Assembly (NCBI RefSeq): GCF_001431725.1
Contig: NZ_CP013106.1
Location: 3,658,001 to 3,722,000, forward strand
Origin: Halomonas huangheensis
GTDB lineage: Bacteria > Pseudomonadota > Gammaproteobacteria > Pseudomonadales > Halomonadaceae
Direction: 5' to 3'
Length of the DNA: 64,000 nucleotides
Shown here in pieces: positions 52,376 through 61,811 of the stretch. The position numbers and the translations under genes were made by a program. The stretch's first letter is position 1. Each line of letters begins with the position of its first letter. The notes beneath the pieces were generated by a model that was given only the letters and a program-made list of their open reading frames with translations, ran no database searches and had not been told where the DNA came from.

Positions 52376-53647
52376 ATGATGAGTGAGCGTATCGAGGCCA
52401 GCTACCTGATCGAAACGCCCTTCGATCTAGAGCGTGCCTGCGACGTCATGGCCGGAGAGCAGTCCTGCGGTACCTTCACCCGCCTCGCCGCAGAGACCGA
52501 CGAACTGCGTGAGCAGCATGCCGCGCGCGTCGAGTCGATCGAGCCACTGGAGGACGTGGACAGCCCATCGCTACCGATGCCTACTCGCCCACAGCCTCCC
52601 GGCACCCGCTATCGACGCGCGCGGGTACGGCTGTCCTGGCCGCTGGCCAACTGCGGCACCTCACTGGCCACCTTGATGGCCACCGTGGCCGGTAATCTCT
52701 ACGAGCTCAAGGAGTTTTCCGGGCTGCGTCTGCTCGACCTGTCGGTCCCCGATGCCTTCGCCGACGCCTGGCCCGGCCCGCAATTCGGCATCCAGGGGAC
52801 TCGCCAGTTGACCGGAATCGACAGCGGGCCCTTGATCGGCACCATCATCAAACCCAGTGTCGGTCTGTCTCCTACCCAGACTGCCGATGTCGTGGCCCAA
52901 CTGCTCGAAGGAGGCATCGATTTCATCAAGGATGACGAGCTGCAGGCCAACGGCCCCCACAACCCCCTCGAAGCGCGAGTCGATGCGGTCATGCCACTGG
53001 TGCGAGAGCATGAGCAACGCACCGGTCGCAAGGTAATGGTGGCCTTCAACATCAGTGGCGATCTCGATGAAATGCGTCGTCATCACGACTATGTGGCGGC
53101 GGCAGGCGGAAGCTGCGTGATGGTGGCGGTGAATGCCGTCGGCCTGTCGGGCGTCAGCGAGCTGCGGCGTCACAGTGCGCTTGCCATCCACGGGCATCGT
53201 GCCGGGTGGGGCATGCTCAGCCGTCATCCGCTGCTGGGCATCGACTTCGCCGCCTGGCAGGTGTTCTGGCGGCTGGTCGGTGTCGACCACCTGCACGTCA
53301 ATGGGCTGGACAACAAGTTCTCCGAATCCAACGACAGCGTTACCGCCAGCGCCCGCGCCTGTCTGACGCCACTGTTCCAGCCACCGCGCCCGGCACACAC
53401 CGTGATGCCGGTGTTCTCCTCCAACCAGACCGCTTGCCAGGCGGATGCCACCTGGCGGGCCGTCGGTGGCGTTGATGATCTGATCGTCACCGCCGGGGGC
53501 GGCATCATGGCCCACCCCGATGGTATCGCCGCCGGAGTGCGTAGCCTACGCCAGGCCTGGCAAGCCGCCGCGCTGGGCGTGGATGCTGCGCAATATGGCC
53601 GCGAGCATCCGGAACTGGCCCGCGCCCTGGAGGCCTTCGCTCCATGA
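52376..53647 (+). CDS. oiaX: RuBisCO-like protein, 3-oxo-isoapionate-4-phosphate transcarboxylase/hydrolase candidate
   Basis: 423 residues, form IV RuBisCO-like. Key active-site residues line up: K159 in TIIKPSVGLSP, and K185-D186-D187-E188 in DFIKDDEL, matching the carbamylated lysine and metal ligands of RuBisCO. A histidine-rich IHGHRAGWGM follows at 271-280. The large-subunit loop 6 region is replaced by NGLDNKFSESNDSV, so carbon fixation is not expected. In the apionate pathway OiaX gives 3-phosphoglycerate and glycolate. It overlaps the kinase by ATGA. The glycolate would feed GlcDEF in this window. Function is assigned from neighbours; DK-MTP enolase-type RLPs are the alternative. Confidence 0.78.
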   Translation: MMSERIEASYLIETPFDLERACDVMAGEQSCGTFTRLAAETDELREQHAARVESIEPLEDVDSPSLPMPTRPQPPGTRYRRARVRLSWPLANCGTSLATLMATVAGNLYELKEFSGLRLLDLSVPDAFADAWPGPQFGIQGTRQLTGIDSGPLIGTIIKPSVGLSPTQTADVVAQLLEGGIDFIKDDELQANGPHNPLEARVDAVMPLVREHEQRTGRKVMVAFNISGDLDEMRRHHDYVAAAGGSCVMVAVNAVGLSGVSELRRHSALAIHGHRAGWGMLSRHPLLGIDFAAWQVFWRLVGVDHLHVNGLDNKFSESNDSVTASARACLTPLFQPPRPAHTVMPVFSSNQTACQADATWRAVGGVDDLIVTAGGGIMAHPDGIAAGVRSLRQAWQAAALGVDAAQYGREHPELARALEAFAP

Positions 53648-55014
53648 GTTCCCTGCTACTGACCTACTATGGCGATGACCTCACCGGCTCCACCGATGCG
53701 CTGGAAGCGCTGGAATGCCACGGGGTCTCGACGGTGCTGTTCACCCGCCTGCCCAGCGAAGCACAGCTGCAGCGCTTCGCTGACTGTCGCGCCATCGGCC
53801 TGGCTGGCACCAGCCGCAGCGAGTCACCGCAATGGATGCGGCGTGAGTTGCAGCCGGCACTGCAATGGCTGGCTGCGCGAGGCGCACCACTGACGCATTA
53901 CAAGACCTGTTCGACCTTCGACAGCAGTCCCCGGATCGGCAGTATCGGCTGCGCCATGGAAGTCGGTCGTGAGGTCTTTCACCAGGCGCCGATACCGCTG
54001 GTCGTCGGCGTGCCACAACTGCGCCGCTATACCATCTTCGGTGAGCTGCACGCCGCCTGGCAGGACCAGATCTATCGCATCGACCGCCATCCGGTGATGT
54101 CCTGTCATCCCGTCACGCCAATGCGCGAAGCCGACCTGCGCCGCCACCTGGCCGAGCAGACGTCGATGGCCATCGGCCTGATCGATGCACCTACGCTGCT
54201 TGCCAAGGGGGTGGATGCCAAAGAGCTGGACACTAAAGAGCTGGATGCCAAAGTCGATCAGGCGTTGAACGAGTATCCAGCAGTCCTGTTCGATGTGCTG
54301 GATGAACGCCACCAGGCCGAAGTCGGTCGCCAGCTATGGCGCACCCGCTGCGCCGAGGGTCGACTGGTAGTGGGGTCATCCGGTGTCGAATATGCATTGA
54401 CCCGCGAATGGCAGCGCTGCGAGGAAATCACCACCGCGGCGCGCTTCGCCGAGGCGGGAGAAGTGGATCGTATCGCCGTCGTCTCGGGCAGCGTCTCCGC
54501 GACCACCGCCCGCCAGATCGAAGCCGCGCAACGCTACGGCTTCGAGATCATCGCCATCGACGCCATCGGCCTCGCCGACGCCAACCACCATGCTGCGGCC
54601 TTCCAACAGGCCATTGAGCAGGGCGACAAGGCATTGGCCAGTGGCCGAAGTGTCATTCTGCATACCGCCAGCGGGCCACAGAGCCACCAGTCAGCGCTGG
54701 CCAACGAAGAAGCTCGGCATATCCTCGGGCGCAGCCTCGGCGATATCCTCCGCCAGCTCACCGCCCGTCACCAGCTATCGCGAGTCTGCGTGTCCGGCGG
54801 TGATACCTCCAGCCACGCCATCAGCGCGCTGGATATTCATGCCCTGACCCTGAAGGCCCCCTTCCCCGCCGCGCCAGGCGCCCCGCTGTGCACCGCGCAC
54901 AGCGACATTGCCGAACACGACGGCCTTGAAGTGGTGTTCAAGGGCGGCCAGATGGGCGGCGATGATTTCTTCGAACGCCTGCGGCGTGGTGGGACCCTTA
55001 CTGACTCACCCTGA
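53644..55014 (+). CDS. oiaK: Four-carbon acid sugar kinase family protein (DUF1537), 3-oxo-isoapionate kinase candidate
   Basis: 456 residues with DUF1537 hallmarks: YYGDDLTGSTDALEALE at the N-terminus, SGGDTSSHAISALDIHAL in the C-domain and EVVFKGGQMGGDDFFERL at the end. The family phosphorylates 3-oxo-tetronates, threonates and related acid sugars with ATP. Coupling to the RuBisCO-like gene (ATGA overlap) points to OiaK rather than OtnK, since no OtnC aldolase is seen. A KELDTKELDAKVDQ stretch near residue 200 looks like a small duplication. It overlaps the convergent enolase-superfamily gene by 17 bases. Confidence 0.8.
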   Translation: MSSLLLTYYGDDLTGSTDALEALECHGVSTVLFTRLPSEAQLQRFADCRAIGLAGTSRSESPQWMRRELQPALQWLAARGAPLTHYKTCSTFDSSPRIGSIGCAMEVGREVFHQAPIPLVVGVPQLRRYTIFGELHAAWQDQIYRIDRHPVMSCHPVTPMREADLRRHLAEQTSMAIGLIDAPTLLAKGVDAKELDTKELDAKVDQALNEYPAVLFDVLDERHQAEVGRQLWRTRCAEGRLVVGSSGVEYALTREWQRCEEITTAARFAEAGEVDRIAVVSGSVSATTARQIEAAQRYGFEIIAIDAIGLADANHHAAAFQQAIEQGDKALASGRSVILHTASGPQSHQSALANEEARHILGRSLGDILRQLTARHQLSRVCVSGGDTSSHAISALDIHALTLKAPFPAAPGAPLCTAHSDIAEHDGLEVVFKGGQMGGDDFFERLRRGGTLTDSP

Positions 55015-56290
55015 GCGTCACAACGTCATCGCCGGCTTCGACAATCGCCGGAGCCAGGCTCACGCCCAGACCGTTGCCTTCGGCGGCACGGATATAGCCG
55101 TTATTGATTGGAGGCAGCCCTTCGACGCAGTCGCCGTACCAGCCGTAGTAGAAGGCACGGGTAAACTCCTGCTCGGCAACATTGGGCAGCGCCATGGCCA
55201 GATGCGTCGAGACCGCGAGGGTCACCGGGCCCGAGCAGTCGTGGAAGGCAATCGGTCGACCATGGGCTTCGGCCAGCGCAGCGGCCTTGCGGGCAAAGGT
55301 GATGCCGCCGCCCCAGGTGACATCGATGATCGGTGAATGCACGCGGCCGGTGGCGATCAAGTCGCGCAGCTGCCCCAACCCACCGAGGGTCTCACCTCCG
55401 GCGATGGGCACGCCGGTATCGGTCAGTTCGGCCAGCTCCGTAAAGCGATCCATCCAGATCGGGTCCTCGACCCAGTCGGGCTGAATCGGCGCCAGCGCCT
55501 GGCAGATACGCCGTGCGCTGCTCAGGTTCCACAACCCATGCAGCTCGACCTTGAGTTTCATGCGCTCGCCATGCACGCGGCGGATTTCCTCGAAGGGCCA
55601 GAGCGCACGTGCGAGGTCTTCGGGACTGATATCGACACCGTCGCGCGCGCCTTCGGCAAAGTCGAAGGGCCAGATCTTCATCGCGTTGATGCCCATCTCA
55701 AGCAGTTCCCCGGCCAGCTCGGCGGGACGCTCCAGAAACGCCTGCAGGTCCTCGTAGCGGGGCCGTTCACGGTTCTCGCCGCTGTCGCCCTTGCCGAGAC
55801 CCGGCTTTTCGAGACCAGGCTTTTCGAGACCAGGCTTTTCAAGACCAGGCTTTTCAAGACCAGGCTTTTCAAGACCAAAGTTGCCGGGACGCACATCCGC
55901 CGACTTCGATACATAGTCGGGACCGGCACAGGTGTTGTAGAGCCGTACCTGATCGCGGCTACGCCCACCGAACAGCTCATGCAGCGGCAATCCGGCGCGC
56001 TTACCGGCGATATCCCACAGCGCCACATCCACCGCCGACAACGCACGGATTTCGGCGCTGGTGCCGCAGAAGCCAACGTAGGGTCGCATGCTGCGATGCA
56101 GAGCCTCGATCCGCGAGGCGTCCTCGCCGAGGATCAGCGGCGCGATGCGGCCATGGATATCGGCCTCGATGGTCTCGGCCCCAAACCAGCTCTCGCCCAA
56201 TCCGACTAGACCCTCATCGGTGTGCACGCGCACCCAGATCAGTGACGGCCGCGCGCTCGGACGAAACGTCTCGATTCGGGTAACCTTCAT
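54998..56290 (-). CDS. Mandelate racemase/muconate lactonizing-type (enolase superfamily) dehydratase
   Basis: 430 residues. Capping domain, then a TIM barrel with metal ligands E249 (KVELHG), E275 (WVEDPIW) and E300 (AGGETLGG); acid/base candidates K205 (MKIWPFD) and H350 (FHDCSGPV). The pattern fits acid-sugar dehydratases; the substrate is unknown. Between the cap and barrel lie five GLEKP repeats and one GLGKG (residues 139-168), encoded by a 15-bp minisatellite. It stays in frame, so the loop is probably tolerated. Last gene of the leftward operon, ATGA-overlapped with the dehydrogenase. Confidence 0.87.
   Translation of the reverse strand: MKVTRIETFRPSARPSLIWVRVHTDEGLVGLGESWFGAETIEADIHGRIAPLILGEDASRIEALHRSMRPYVGFCGTSAEIRALSAVDVALWDIAGKRAGLPLHELFGGRSRDQVRLYNTCAGPDYVSKSADVRPGNFGLEKPGLEKPGLEKPGLEKPGLEKPGLGKGDSGENRERPRYEDLQAFLERPAELAGELLEMGINAMKIWPFDFAEGARDGVDISPEDLARALWPFEEIRRVHGERMKLKVELHGLWNLSSARRICQALAPIQPDWVEDPIWMDRFTELAELTDTGVPIAGGETLGGLGQLRDLIATGRVHSPIIDVTWGGGITFARKAAALAEAHGRPIAFHDCSGPVTLAVSTHLAMALPNVAEQEFTRAFYYGWYGDCVEGLPPINNGYIRAAEGNGLGVSLAPAIVEAGDDVVTLRVSQ
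55796..55885. repeat. 15-bp minisatellite inside the enolase-superfamily gene
   Basis: Five units with consensus GAGACCAGGCTTTTC or AAGACCAGGCTTTTC run from 55796 to 55870; a degenerate sixth ends at 55885. The unit length is a multiple of three, so copy-number change keeps the frame. It encodes repeated GLEKP on the minus strand. Confidence 0.95.
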
Positions 56291-57204
56291 TTCCGGTCAC
56301 TCTCATTGCCATTGCCATCGCCCTCATCAGCGGCCAGCAACTCGACCAACTCGGGTACCAACTGATCTCCACTGCCGTTGTCGACGGTACGCTGATAGAG
56401 CGCACGAATCGCCTCGGACACATCACGCTCGGCATCCAGCCCCTCGGCCATGCTCTGGTAATAGCCAACATCCTTCAGCGAATTGGACAGCGTAAAACGA
56501 AAGCCCGATGGGTCTGCGGACTCGATGAACGGACGTAGACGCTCCATCACCACCCCTGCACCACCGCCGTTGCCCCACACTTCGAGCAGCACCGCATCAT
56601 CGATCCCGGCACGCCGCGAGGCTGCTGCAGCCTCGGCCATGACGGCGGTAAAGCCCAGCGACACATAGTTGTGCAGCAATTTCAGCGTATGCCCTGAGCC
56701 TACCGGGCCACCGTGAGTAATGTGCTCCGAGAAGCTCTGCAGCAATGGCTTGAGTTCGCCGAACAATGCCTCAGGCGCACCAACGATCAAGTTGAGCCGC
56801 CCTTCGGCAGCCTCCTTGGGTGTGCGAGTCATGGCGGCATCCATGAAGCGCCCACCGGCCTCGGCGACACGCTCGGCGATATGGCGTGTCGAGGCCGGAA
56901 TCGCCGTCGAGCAGTCGATCACCACCTGGTCGGCCTTGAGTCCCTGCAACACACCCTGCTCCTCGAACAGCACCGCTTCCACCTGCGGCGTGCCGGTGAC
57001 ACACAGAATGACGACCTCGGCGACCTCAGCGACCTCTCGGGCACTGGCACAGGATTCGGCTCCGCTCTGCAGCAGGTCCGCGCAGGGCTGATTGCCGGGA
57101 TGATCGAGAAAACTCAGCCGATGACCTGCGCGCAACAGGCTCTGGGCAATGCCATGCCCCATCAGCCCGACACCGATCAAACCGACATGAAAGCGCTTGT
57201 CCAT
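56287..57204 (-). CDS. NAD-dependent beta-hydroxyacid dehydrogenase
   Basis: 305 residues of the 3-hydroxyisobutyrate/tartronate semialdehyde reductase family: GLIGVGLMGHGIAQSLLRAGH (nucleotide site), VIDCSTAIPAS, and the catalytic lysine in GSGHTLKLLHNYVS. A candidate for L-threonate or a related acid sugar (LtnD-like). ATGA overlap with the enolase-superfamily gene. Substrate inferred from operon company only. Confidence 0.87.
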   Translation of the reverse strand: MDKRFHVGLIGVGLMGHGIAQSLLRAGHRLSFLDHPGNQPCADLLQSGAESCASAREVAEVAEVVILCVTGTPQVEAVLFEEQGVLQGLKADQVVIDCSTAIPASTRHIAERVAEAGGRFMDAAMTRTPKEAAEGRLNLIVGAPEALFGELKPLLQSFSEHITHGGPVGSGHTLKLLHNYVSLGFTAVMAEAAAASRRAGIDDAVLLEVWGNGGGAGVVMERLRPFIESADPSGFRFTLSNSLKDVGYYQSMAEGLDAERDVSEAIRALYQRTVDNGSGDQLVPELVELLAADEGDGNGNESDRK

Positions 57205-57234
57205 GCTATCTCCTTCTCCTGATGACTGTGACAG

Positions 57235-58311
57235 TTACGATTCCAGCAACGCCTTGCGGATGGCATCACCCAATGCCGCCGTGCTGCCCTCACCCTTGAG
57301 GTCCGGCGTCAGCACACTGGAATCAGCGCTGGCCAACACCTTCTCGATCGCTGCCACCACGGCATCCGCAGCGGCCTGCTCGCCGAGATGTTCAAGCATC
57401 ATCGCCCCACACCAGATCTGGCCGATCGGGTTGGCAATGCCCTGGCCGGCGATGTCCGGGGCACTGCCGTGCACCGGCTCGAACAGGCTGGGAAACTCAC
57501 CGCTGGGATTGATGTTGGCCGAGGGCGCAATGCCGATGGTACCGGTACAGGCGGGCCCCAGGTCGGACAGGATGTCGCCGAACAGATTGCTGGCCACCAC
57601 CACGTCGAAGCGGTCCGGGTTGAGCACGAAGTGCGCGGTGAGGATATCGATGTGGTACTGATCCAGCCCCACATCCGGGTAATGCTGGGCCATGGCGACG
57701 ACACGCTCATCCCAGTATGGCATCGAGATCGACAGGCCATTGGACTTGGTCGCCGAGGTCAGCTTGCGACGTGGACGCTTCTGCGCCAGCTCGAAGGCAA
57801 AGCGCAGCACGCGGTCCACGCCGACCCGTGTCATCAAGGTTTCCTGCAACACCACCTCGCGCTCGCTGCCTTCGAAGGCACGACCGCCCAGGCGCGAGTA
57901 TTCGCCCTCGGTGTTCTCGCGCACCACCAGGAAATCAATATCACCCGGCTCGCGGCCCTTGAGCGGGCAATCGACACCCGGCATCAAGCGGCACGGACGC
58001 AGGTTGATGTACTGGTCGAAGGCGCGGCGGAACTTGAGCAGCGAGCCCCAGGCGGAGACGTGATCCGGCACTGTCTGCGGCCAGCCCACCGCACCGAAGA
58101 AGATCGCATCGAATGGCGAGAGCGTCTCGAACCAGTCAGCCGGCAGCATGTCGCCATGTTCGGTGTAATACGCGCAACTGGCGAAATCAAAGGGCTCGAA
58201 CTCCAGCTCGATATTGAAGACTTCTGCCGCCGCCTTGAGTACCTTGAGCCCTTCGGGCACCACTTCCAGGCCGATACCATCTCCCGCCAATACCGCGATA
58301 CGATGCGTCAT
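57235..58311 (-). CDS. Tartrate dehydrogenase/decarboxylase / D-malate dehydrogenase-type enzyme
   Basis: 358 residues from the ATG at 58311 (GCAGGAGAA site). Isopropylmalate-dehydrogenase fold: RIAVLAGDGIGLEVVPEGLKVL, VRENTEGEYSRLGG, TSATKSNGLSISMPYWDE, and FVLNPDRFDVVVASNLFGDILSDLGPA (metal-binding aspartates). The family oxidatively decarboxylates D-malate and converts tartrate. It lies 102 bases after the aldehyde dehydrogenase and 30 bases before the beta-hydroxyacid dehydrogenase. The gene may act on tartrate or another hydroxy-dicarboxylate. Confidence 0.85.
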   Translation of the reverse strand: MTHRIAVLAGDGIGLEVVPEGLKVLKAAAEVFNIELEFEPFDFASCAYYTEHGDMLPADWFETLSPFDAIFFGAVGWPQTVPDHVSAWGSLLKFRRAFDQYINLRPCRLMPGVDCPLKGREPGDIDFLVVRENTEGEYSRLGGRAFEGSEREVVLQETLMTRVGVDRVLRFAFELAQKRPRRKLTSATKSNGLSISMPYWDERVVAMAQHYPDVGLDQYHIDILTAHFVLNPDRFDVVVASNLFGDILSDLGPACTGTIGIAPSANINPSGEFPSLFEPVHGSAPDIAGQGIANPIGQIWCGAMMLEHLGEQAAADAVVAAIEKVLASADSSVLTPDLKGEGSTAALGDAIRKALLES

Positions 58312-58338
58312 GCTGTTCTCCTGCAAGTCTTGTTGACC

Positions 58339-58373
58339 CGTAAGTCATATTGGCCCGTAAGCCATATTGGCCT
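58339..58373. repeat. Short direct repeat in the gap before the tartrate-dehydrogenase-like gene
   Basis: GTAAGTCATATTGGCC and GTAAGCCATATTGGCC (one difference) stand in tandem just upstream of the ribosome site. It may be regulatory or simple slippage. Confidence 0.5.
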
Positions 58374-58413
58374 GTCAGCATTACTGTCTAGACCGCTGGC
58401 CTGTGGTTCAGTC

Positions 58414-59874
58414 TCAGCCGTGGCGAATCGCCACCGTCTTCAAGCGGGTATAGCTCTTCAGCCCTTCGAAGCCCTTCTCGCGTCCATGCCCGGAACGGCC
58501 AACGCCACCAAAGGGCAGTTCGACGCCCCCGGCGGCGCCATAGTTGTTGACGAATACCTGGCCGGAACGGATCGCTCTGGCCAGGCGCAACTGACGGCCC
58601 CCATCGCGTGTCCAGACCCCAGCACACAAACCGAAATCCGTGGCATTGGCCAGTCGAATGGCATCGGCTTCATCGGCAAACGACTGCACCGCCAGCACCG
58701 GACCAAACAGTTCCTCACGACTGACCACATGCCCTTCCGGAATCTGCGTGAGCAGATGCGGCACCACGAAGCAGCCATCCTCAGGAGCACTTTCGGCAAG
58801 CTGTCCACGCGCCGCCACTTCTATGCCATCGGCGACAGCCGCATCAATCAAGGCCTTGACCTTGTCACGCTGGCGGGCGTTGATCAGTGCACCGCAGTCC
58901 GGATCACGCTCTCCAGCATCACAGCGCAGCGCCTCGAAGCGTTGCTGCAGACGCTCGACCACGGTGCTGTAAACCGAAGCCTCGACCAGCAGGCGACTAC
59001 CCGCGGAGCAGGTCTGACCGGCGTTCTGGATGATTCCCCGCACCACCGCGTCGAGGGCAGCATCCATATCCGCATCGGCGAACACCAACTGGGGCGACTT
59101 GCCACCCAGCTCCATGGTGACCGGTACATGATGTTCGGCACACGACTGCGCAACCAGGGTTCCGGTCTGCGGTGAACCGGTGAAAGATAAATGATCGATA
59201 TCGGAATGCGCCGCCAGCAGTGCACCGGCTTCACGCCCCAGCCCCGGCACCACATTGAGCGCTCCCTCGGGCAGCCCGCTACGCACCGCCAACTCGGCGA
59301 GCCGCAGCACACTCAGGCAAGCATCCTCGGCGGGCTTGAGTACGCAGGTATTACCTGCGGCGAGTGCCGCGGCCACGCAGCGTCCGAAGATCTGTGCCGG
59401 ATAGTTCCAGGGAATGATCTGCGCGCAGACACCCCAGGGTTCACGCAGCGTCATCACCGCGTATTCAGATTCATAGGGAATCGTCTCACCGTGCAGCTTG
59501 TCGGCGGCTCCGGCATAGAAGCGGAAGTAGCGTGCGCAGGCGGCAATATCGCCTCGCGCCTGGCTGATCGGTTTGCCGGTATCGGCGCACTCCAACGCAG
59601 CCAGATTATCGGCATCAGCATCAATCGCATCGGCGAACGCATACAACCACTCGCCACGACAACGCGCCGAGAATCGTGACCAATTACCCAACTCACCACT
59701 GAAGGCTGCACGTGCAGCGGCGACGGCAGCATCAATTTCCTCGCCGGAACAGCGAGCAATACGCGCGATGACCTGTCCCGAGGACGGACGCAGTACCTCG
59801 AGCGTCTCGGCAGTTTCACGCCAACGATCACCAATCAAGGCGCCACTCTGCGGTGTTACAGGCAGTTCGGACAT
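58414..59874 (-). CDS. NAD(P)-dependent aldehyde dehydrogenase
   Basis: 486 residues. Catalytic C289 (NAGQTCSAGSRLL), E255 (MELGGKSP), N157 (PWNYPA) and K180 (CVLKPAED) are all in place. EEELFGPVLAV-like SREELFGPVLAVQ and PFGGVGRSGHGREKG complete the set. It would oxidise a sugar-derived aldehyde in the acid-sugar pathway. Position: after the TRAP genes, before the tartrate-dehydrogenase-like gene. Confidence 0.93.
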   Translation of the reverse strand: MSELPVTPQSGALIGDRWRETAETLEVLRPSSGQVIARIARCSGEEIDAAVAAARAAFSGELGNWSRFSARCRGEWLYAFADAIDADADNLAALECADTGKPISQARGDIAACARYFRFYAGAADKLHGETIPYESEYAVMTLREPWGVCAQIIPWNYPAQIFGRCVAAALAAGNTCVLKPAEDACLSVLRLAELAVRSGLPEGALNVVPGLGREAGALLAAHSDIDHLSFTGSPQTGTLVAQSCAEHHVPVTMELGGKSPQLVFADADMDAALDAVVRGIIQNAGQTCSAGSRLLVEASVYSTVVERLQQRFEALRCDAGERDPDCGALINARQRDKVKALIDAAVADGIEVAARGQLAESAPEDGCFVVPHLLTQIPEGHVVSREELFGPVLAVQSFADEADAIRLANATDFGLCAGVWTRDGGRQLRLARAIRSGQVFVNNYGAAGGVELPFGGVGRSGHGREKGFEGLKSYTRLKTVAIRHG

Positions 59875-59906
59875 CTATCTGACTCCAGGTTGTTCGCGAT
59901 TGCAGT

Positions 59907-61181
59907 TCAATAGAGCAGGTTTACCAATCCCATCGAGATCCACGGCATATAGGTGATCGCCATCAAGCAGGCCAGCACTACCAGTACGAAGCGCAGCAAC
60001 CAGGGTAACAACTGATCGATGGATAGCTTCGCTACTGCGCAGGCAGCGAACAGGTTGACACCCAGCGGCGGCGTGAACATGCCCAGCGCCAGGTTGACCA
60101 CGACGATCAGGCCGAAATGCACCGGATCGATACCGTAGTGGATGGCAATCGGGGTAAAGATCGGCGCCAGCACGAGGATTGCCGCCGATGTTTCGACGAA
60201 CATGCCGACTATCAGCAACATCACATTGACGGCCATCAAGAAGGCGACCGGGCTGTCGAAGACCCTGGTCACCCACGCAGCGACTTCGCCGGGCAGCCCC
60301 GAGCGGCTGATCAGGAAACTGAACAACGCTGCTGCCGAGATGATCAACATCACCGTCGCCGTGGAGATCACACTCTGACGCAGAATCGGCAGCAGCTCCC
60401 GCCAACTCAGCTCGCGATACACCAGCCCCCCTACTATCAGGGCGTAGAACACTGCCACCGCCGACGCTTCCGTAGGCGTGAAGACGCCACCATAGATACC
60501 GCCGATCACCACTACAGGCATCAGCAGTGCCGCCCAGGCGCGTCGCATTGCATGTGGAAAGGAGGTGCGGTCCTCACGGTCACGCAGGCCATAGCCACGA
60601 ACCTTGCAGAAGAGATAGAGGAACAGCAGCAGAGCGCCACCGACCAATAACCCCGGACCGATACCTGCAATGAACAGTCGACCGATGGACGTATCGGTAC
60701 TGACGCCATACAGGATCAACGGGATCGACGGTGGAATCAGCACGCCCAACTCCGCCGACGACGCCTGGATCGAGGCCGCCAATGGGCGCGGATAGTCATG
60801 GGCGACCATCGCCGGAATCAGGATCGAACCGATGGCGAAAGTGGTTGCGACACTGGACCCGGACACCGCAGCGAACAGCATGCAGGTCAACACACAGGTC
60901 ATCGCCAGGCCGCCCTGAAGGCCACCGACGATCGATTTGGCCAGATCGACCAGACGCCGGGAAATTCCACCAGCGGCCATCAGGTTACCGGCGAGGATAA
61001 AGAACGGGATGGCCATCAACGGGAAGTTGTCGATACCCACAAACATCTGCTGGGGCACCATCAACAACGGAAAGCGGGTAAAGAATTCGATGCCGATGAT
61101 CGATGCCAGCAGAATCGATACGGCGATCGGTACTCCCAGTGCAAAGAGAATGATCAGTGACAGGCCAATGGCGGCATTCAT
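59907..61181 (-). CDS. dctM: TRAP transporter large permease, DctM-type
   Basis: 424 residues: FPLMAIPFFILAGNLMAAGGISRRLVDLA, GSSVATTFAIGSILIP, LIPPSIPLILYGVSTDTS, FTPTEASAVAVFYAL and FTPPLGVNLFAAC. Fourth TRAP channel, coupled to dctQ by ATGA, and cotranscribed with the acid-sugar enzymes, so an aldonate or tetronate is the likely cargo. Confidence 0.95.
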   Translation of the reverse strand: MNAAIGLSLIILFALGVPIAVSILLASIIGIEFFTRFPLLMVPQQMFVGIDNFPLMAIPFFILAGNLMAAGGISRRLVDLAKSIVGGLQGGLAMTCVLTCMLFAAVSGSSVATTFAIGSILIPAMVAHDYPRPLAASIQASSAELGVLIPPSIPLILYGVSTDTSIGRLFIAGIGPGLLVGGALLLFLYLFCKVRGYGLRDREDRTSFPHAMRRAWAALLMPVVVIGGIYGGVFTPTEASAVAVFYALIVGGLVYRELSWRELLPILRQSVISTATVMLIISAAALFSFLISRSGLPGEVAAWVTRVFDSPVAFLMAVNVMLLIVGMFVETSAAILVLAPIFTPIAIHYGIDPVHFGLIVVVNLALGMFTPPLGVNLFAACAVAKLSIDQLLPWLLRFVLVVLACLMAITYMPWISMGLVNLLY

Positions 61182-61759
61182 CCGCGTTCCCTCCCGGTCT
61201 GCGCTGCATTATCGGGCTGACTGTCAGCTGGCATTTCGCTGCGCATGTCATCGGGAATTTCCGAGTCCACTGGCCCAATCGGCTCGCGGCCACAGAGCTG
61301 AGCCACGAGGCGTACCACTACGGACAACAGCGAGAATCCTGCGCCGATGGGAATGGCCATATAGATCCAGGCAATCGAGATACCTACTCCCGATAACGCC
61401 TGAGAACGCACTCGCAGCGTCATCAACGTGCCGTAGTACACCAGAATACTCAGTACGATCAGGCAGCAGACCGCGATGAACACTTCCAACAGCACGAGCC
61501 CGCGCCGAGGAACCAGCTTGTAGATGGCTTCAACCGCCATCATGTAGCCGCCGCGAAAACAGGCAGCGGCCCCCAGAAAAACGCACCAGATCATGGTCGA
61601 GCGCGCCATCACCTCCGACCAGGTGGAGGGTGCATCGAACACGAAGCGGGTCAGGACTTGATAGAAGCCGAGACTGACCGAGGCAATCAGCATGACCACC
61701 GCAAGGTACAGCGCCACCTGCGAAATGGCGCGTTCAAGGCGCAACAGCAGATCCAGCAT
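61178..61759 (-). CDS. dctQ: TRAP transporter small permease, DctQ-type
   Basis: 193 residues from the ATG at 61759 (GGGAG site); the frame back to 61831 has no membrane start. Family motif SLGFYQVLTRFVFDAPSTWSEVMARSTMIWCVFLGAAACFRGGYMM. Four helices and a polar tail. The gap to dctP holds a hairpin. Confidence 0.93.
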   Translation of the reverse strand: MLDLLLRLERAISQVALYLAVVMLIASVSLGFYQVLTRFVFDAPSTWSEVMARSTMIWCVFLGAAACFRGGYMMAVEAIYKLVPRRGLVLLEVFIAVCCLIVLSILVYYGTLMTLRVRSQALSGVGISIAWIYMAIPIGAGFSLLSVVVRLVAQLCGREPIGPVDSEIPDDMRSEMPADSQPDNAAQTGRERG

Positions 61760-61811
61760 GGAAAGCTCCCGAGCCGGCCCAGCATCACCGGCAGGATGGC
61801 AGGTGCCAACA

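Noticed and set aside
55796..55885. CRISPR-like array
   Set aside because: Units are directly adjacent with no spacers and are translated in frame.
57388..59175. A 595-codon open frame opposite the tartrate-dehydrogenase-like and aldehyde dehydrogenase genes
   Set aside because: Composition is a reverse-frame shadow (rich in H, R and Q) and the genes on the other strand have intact catalytic motifs.
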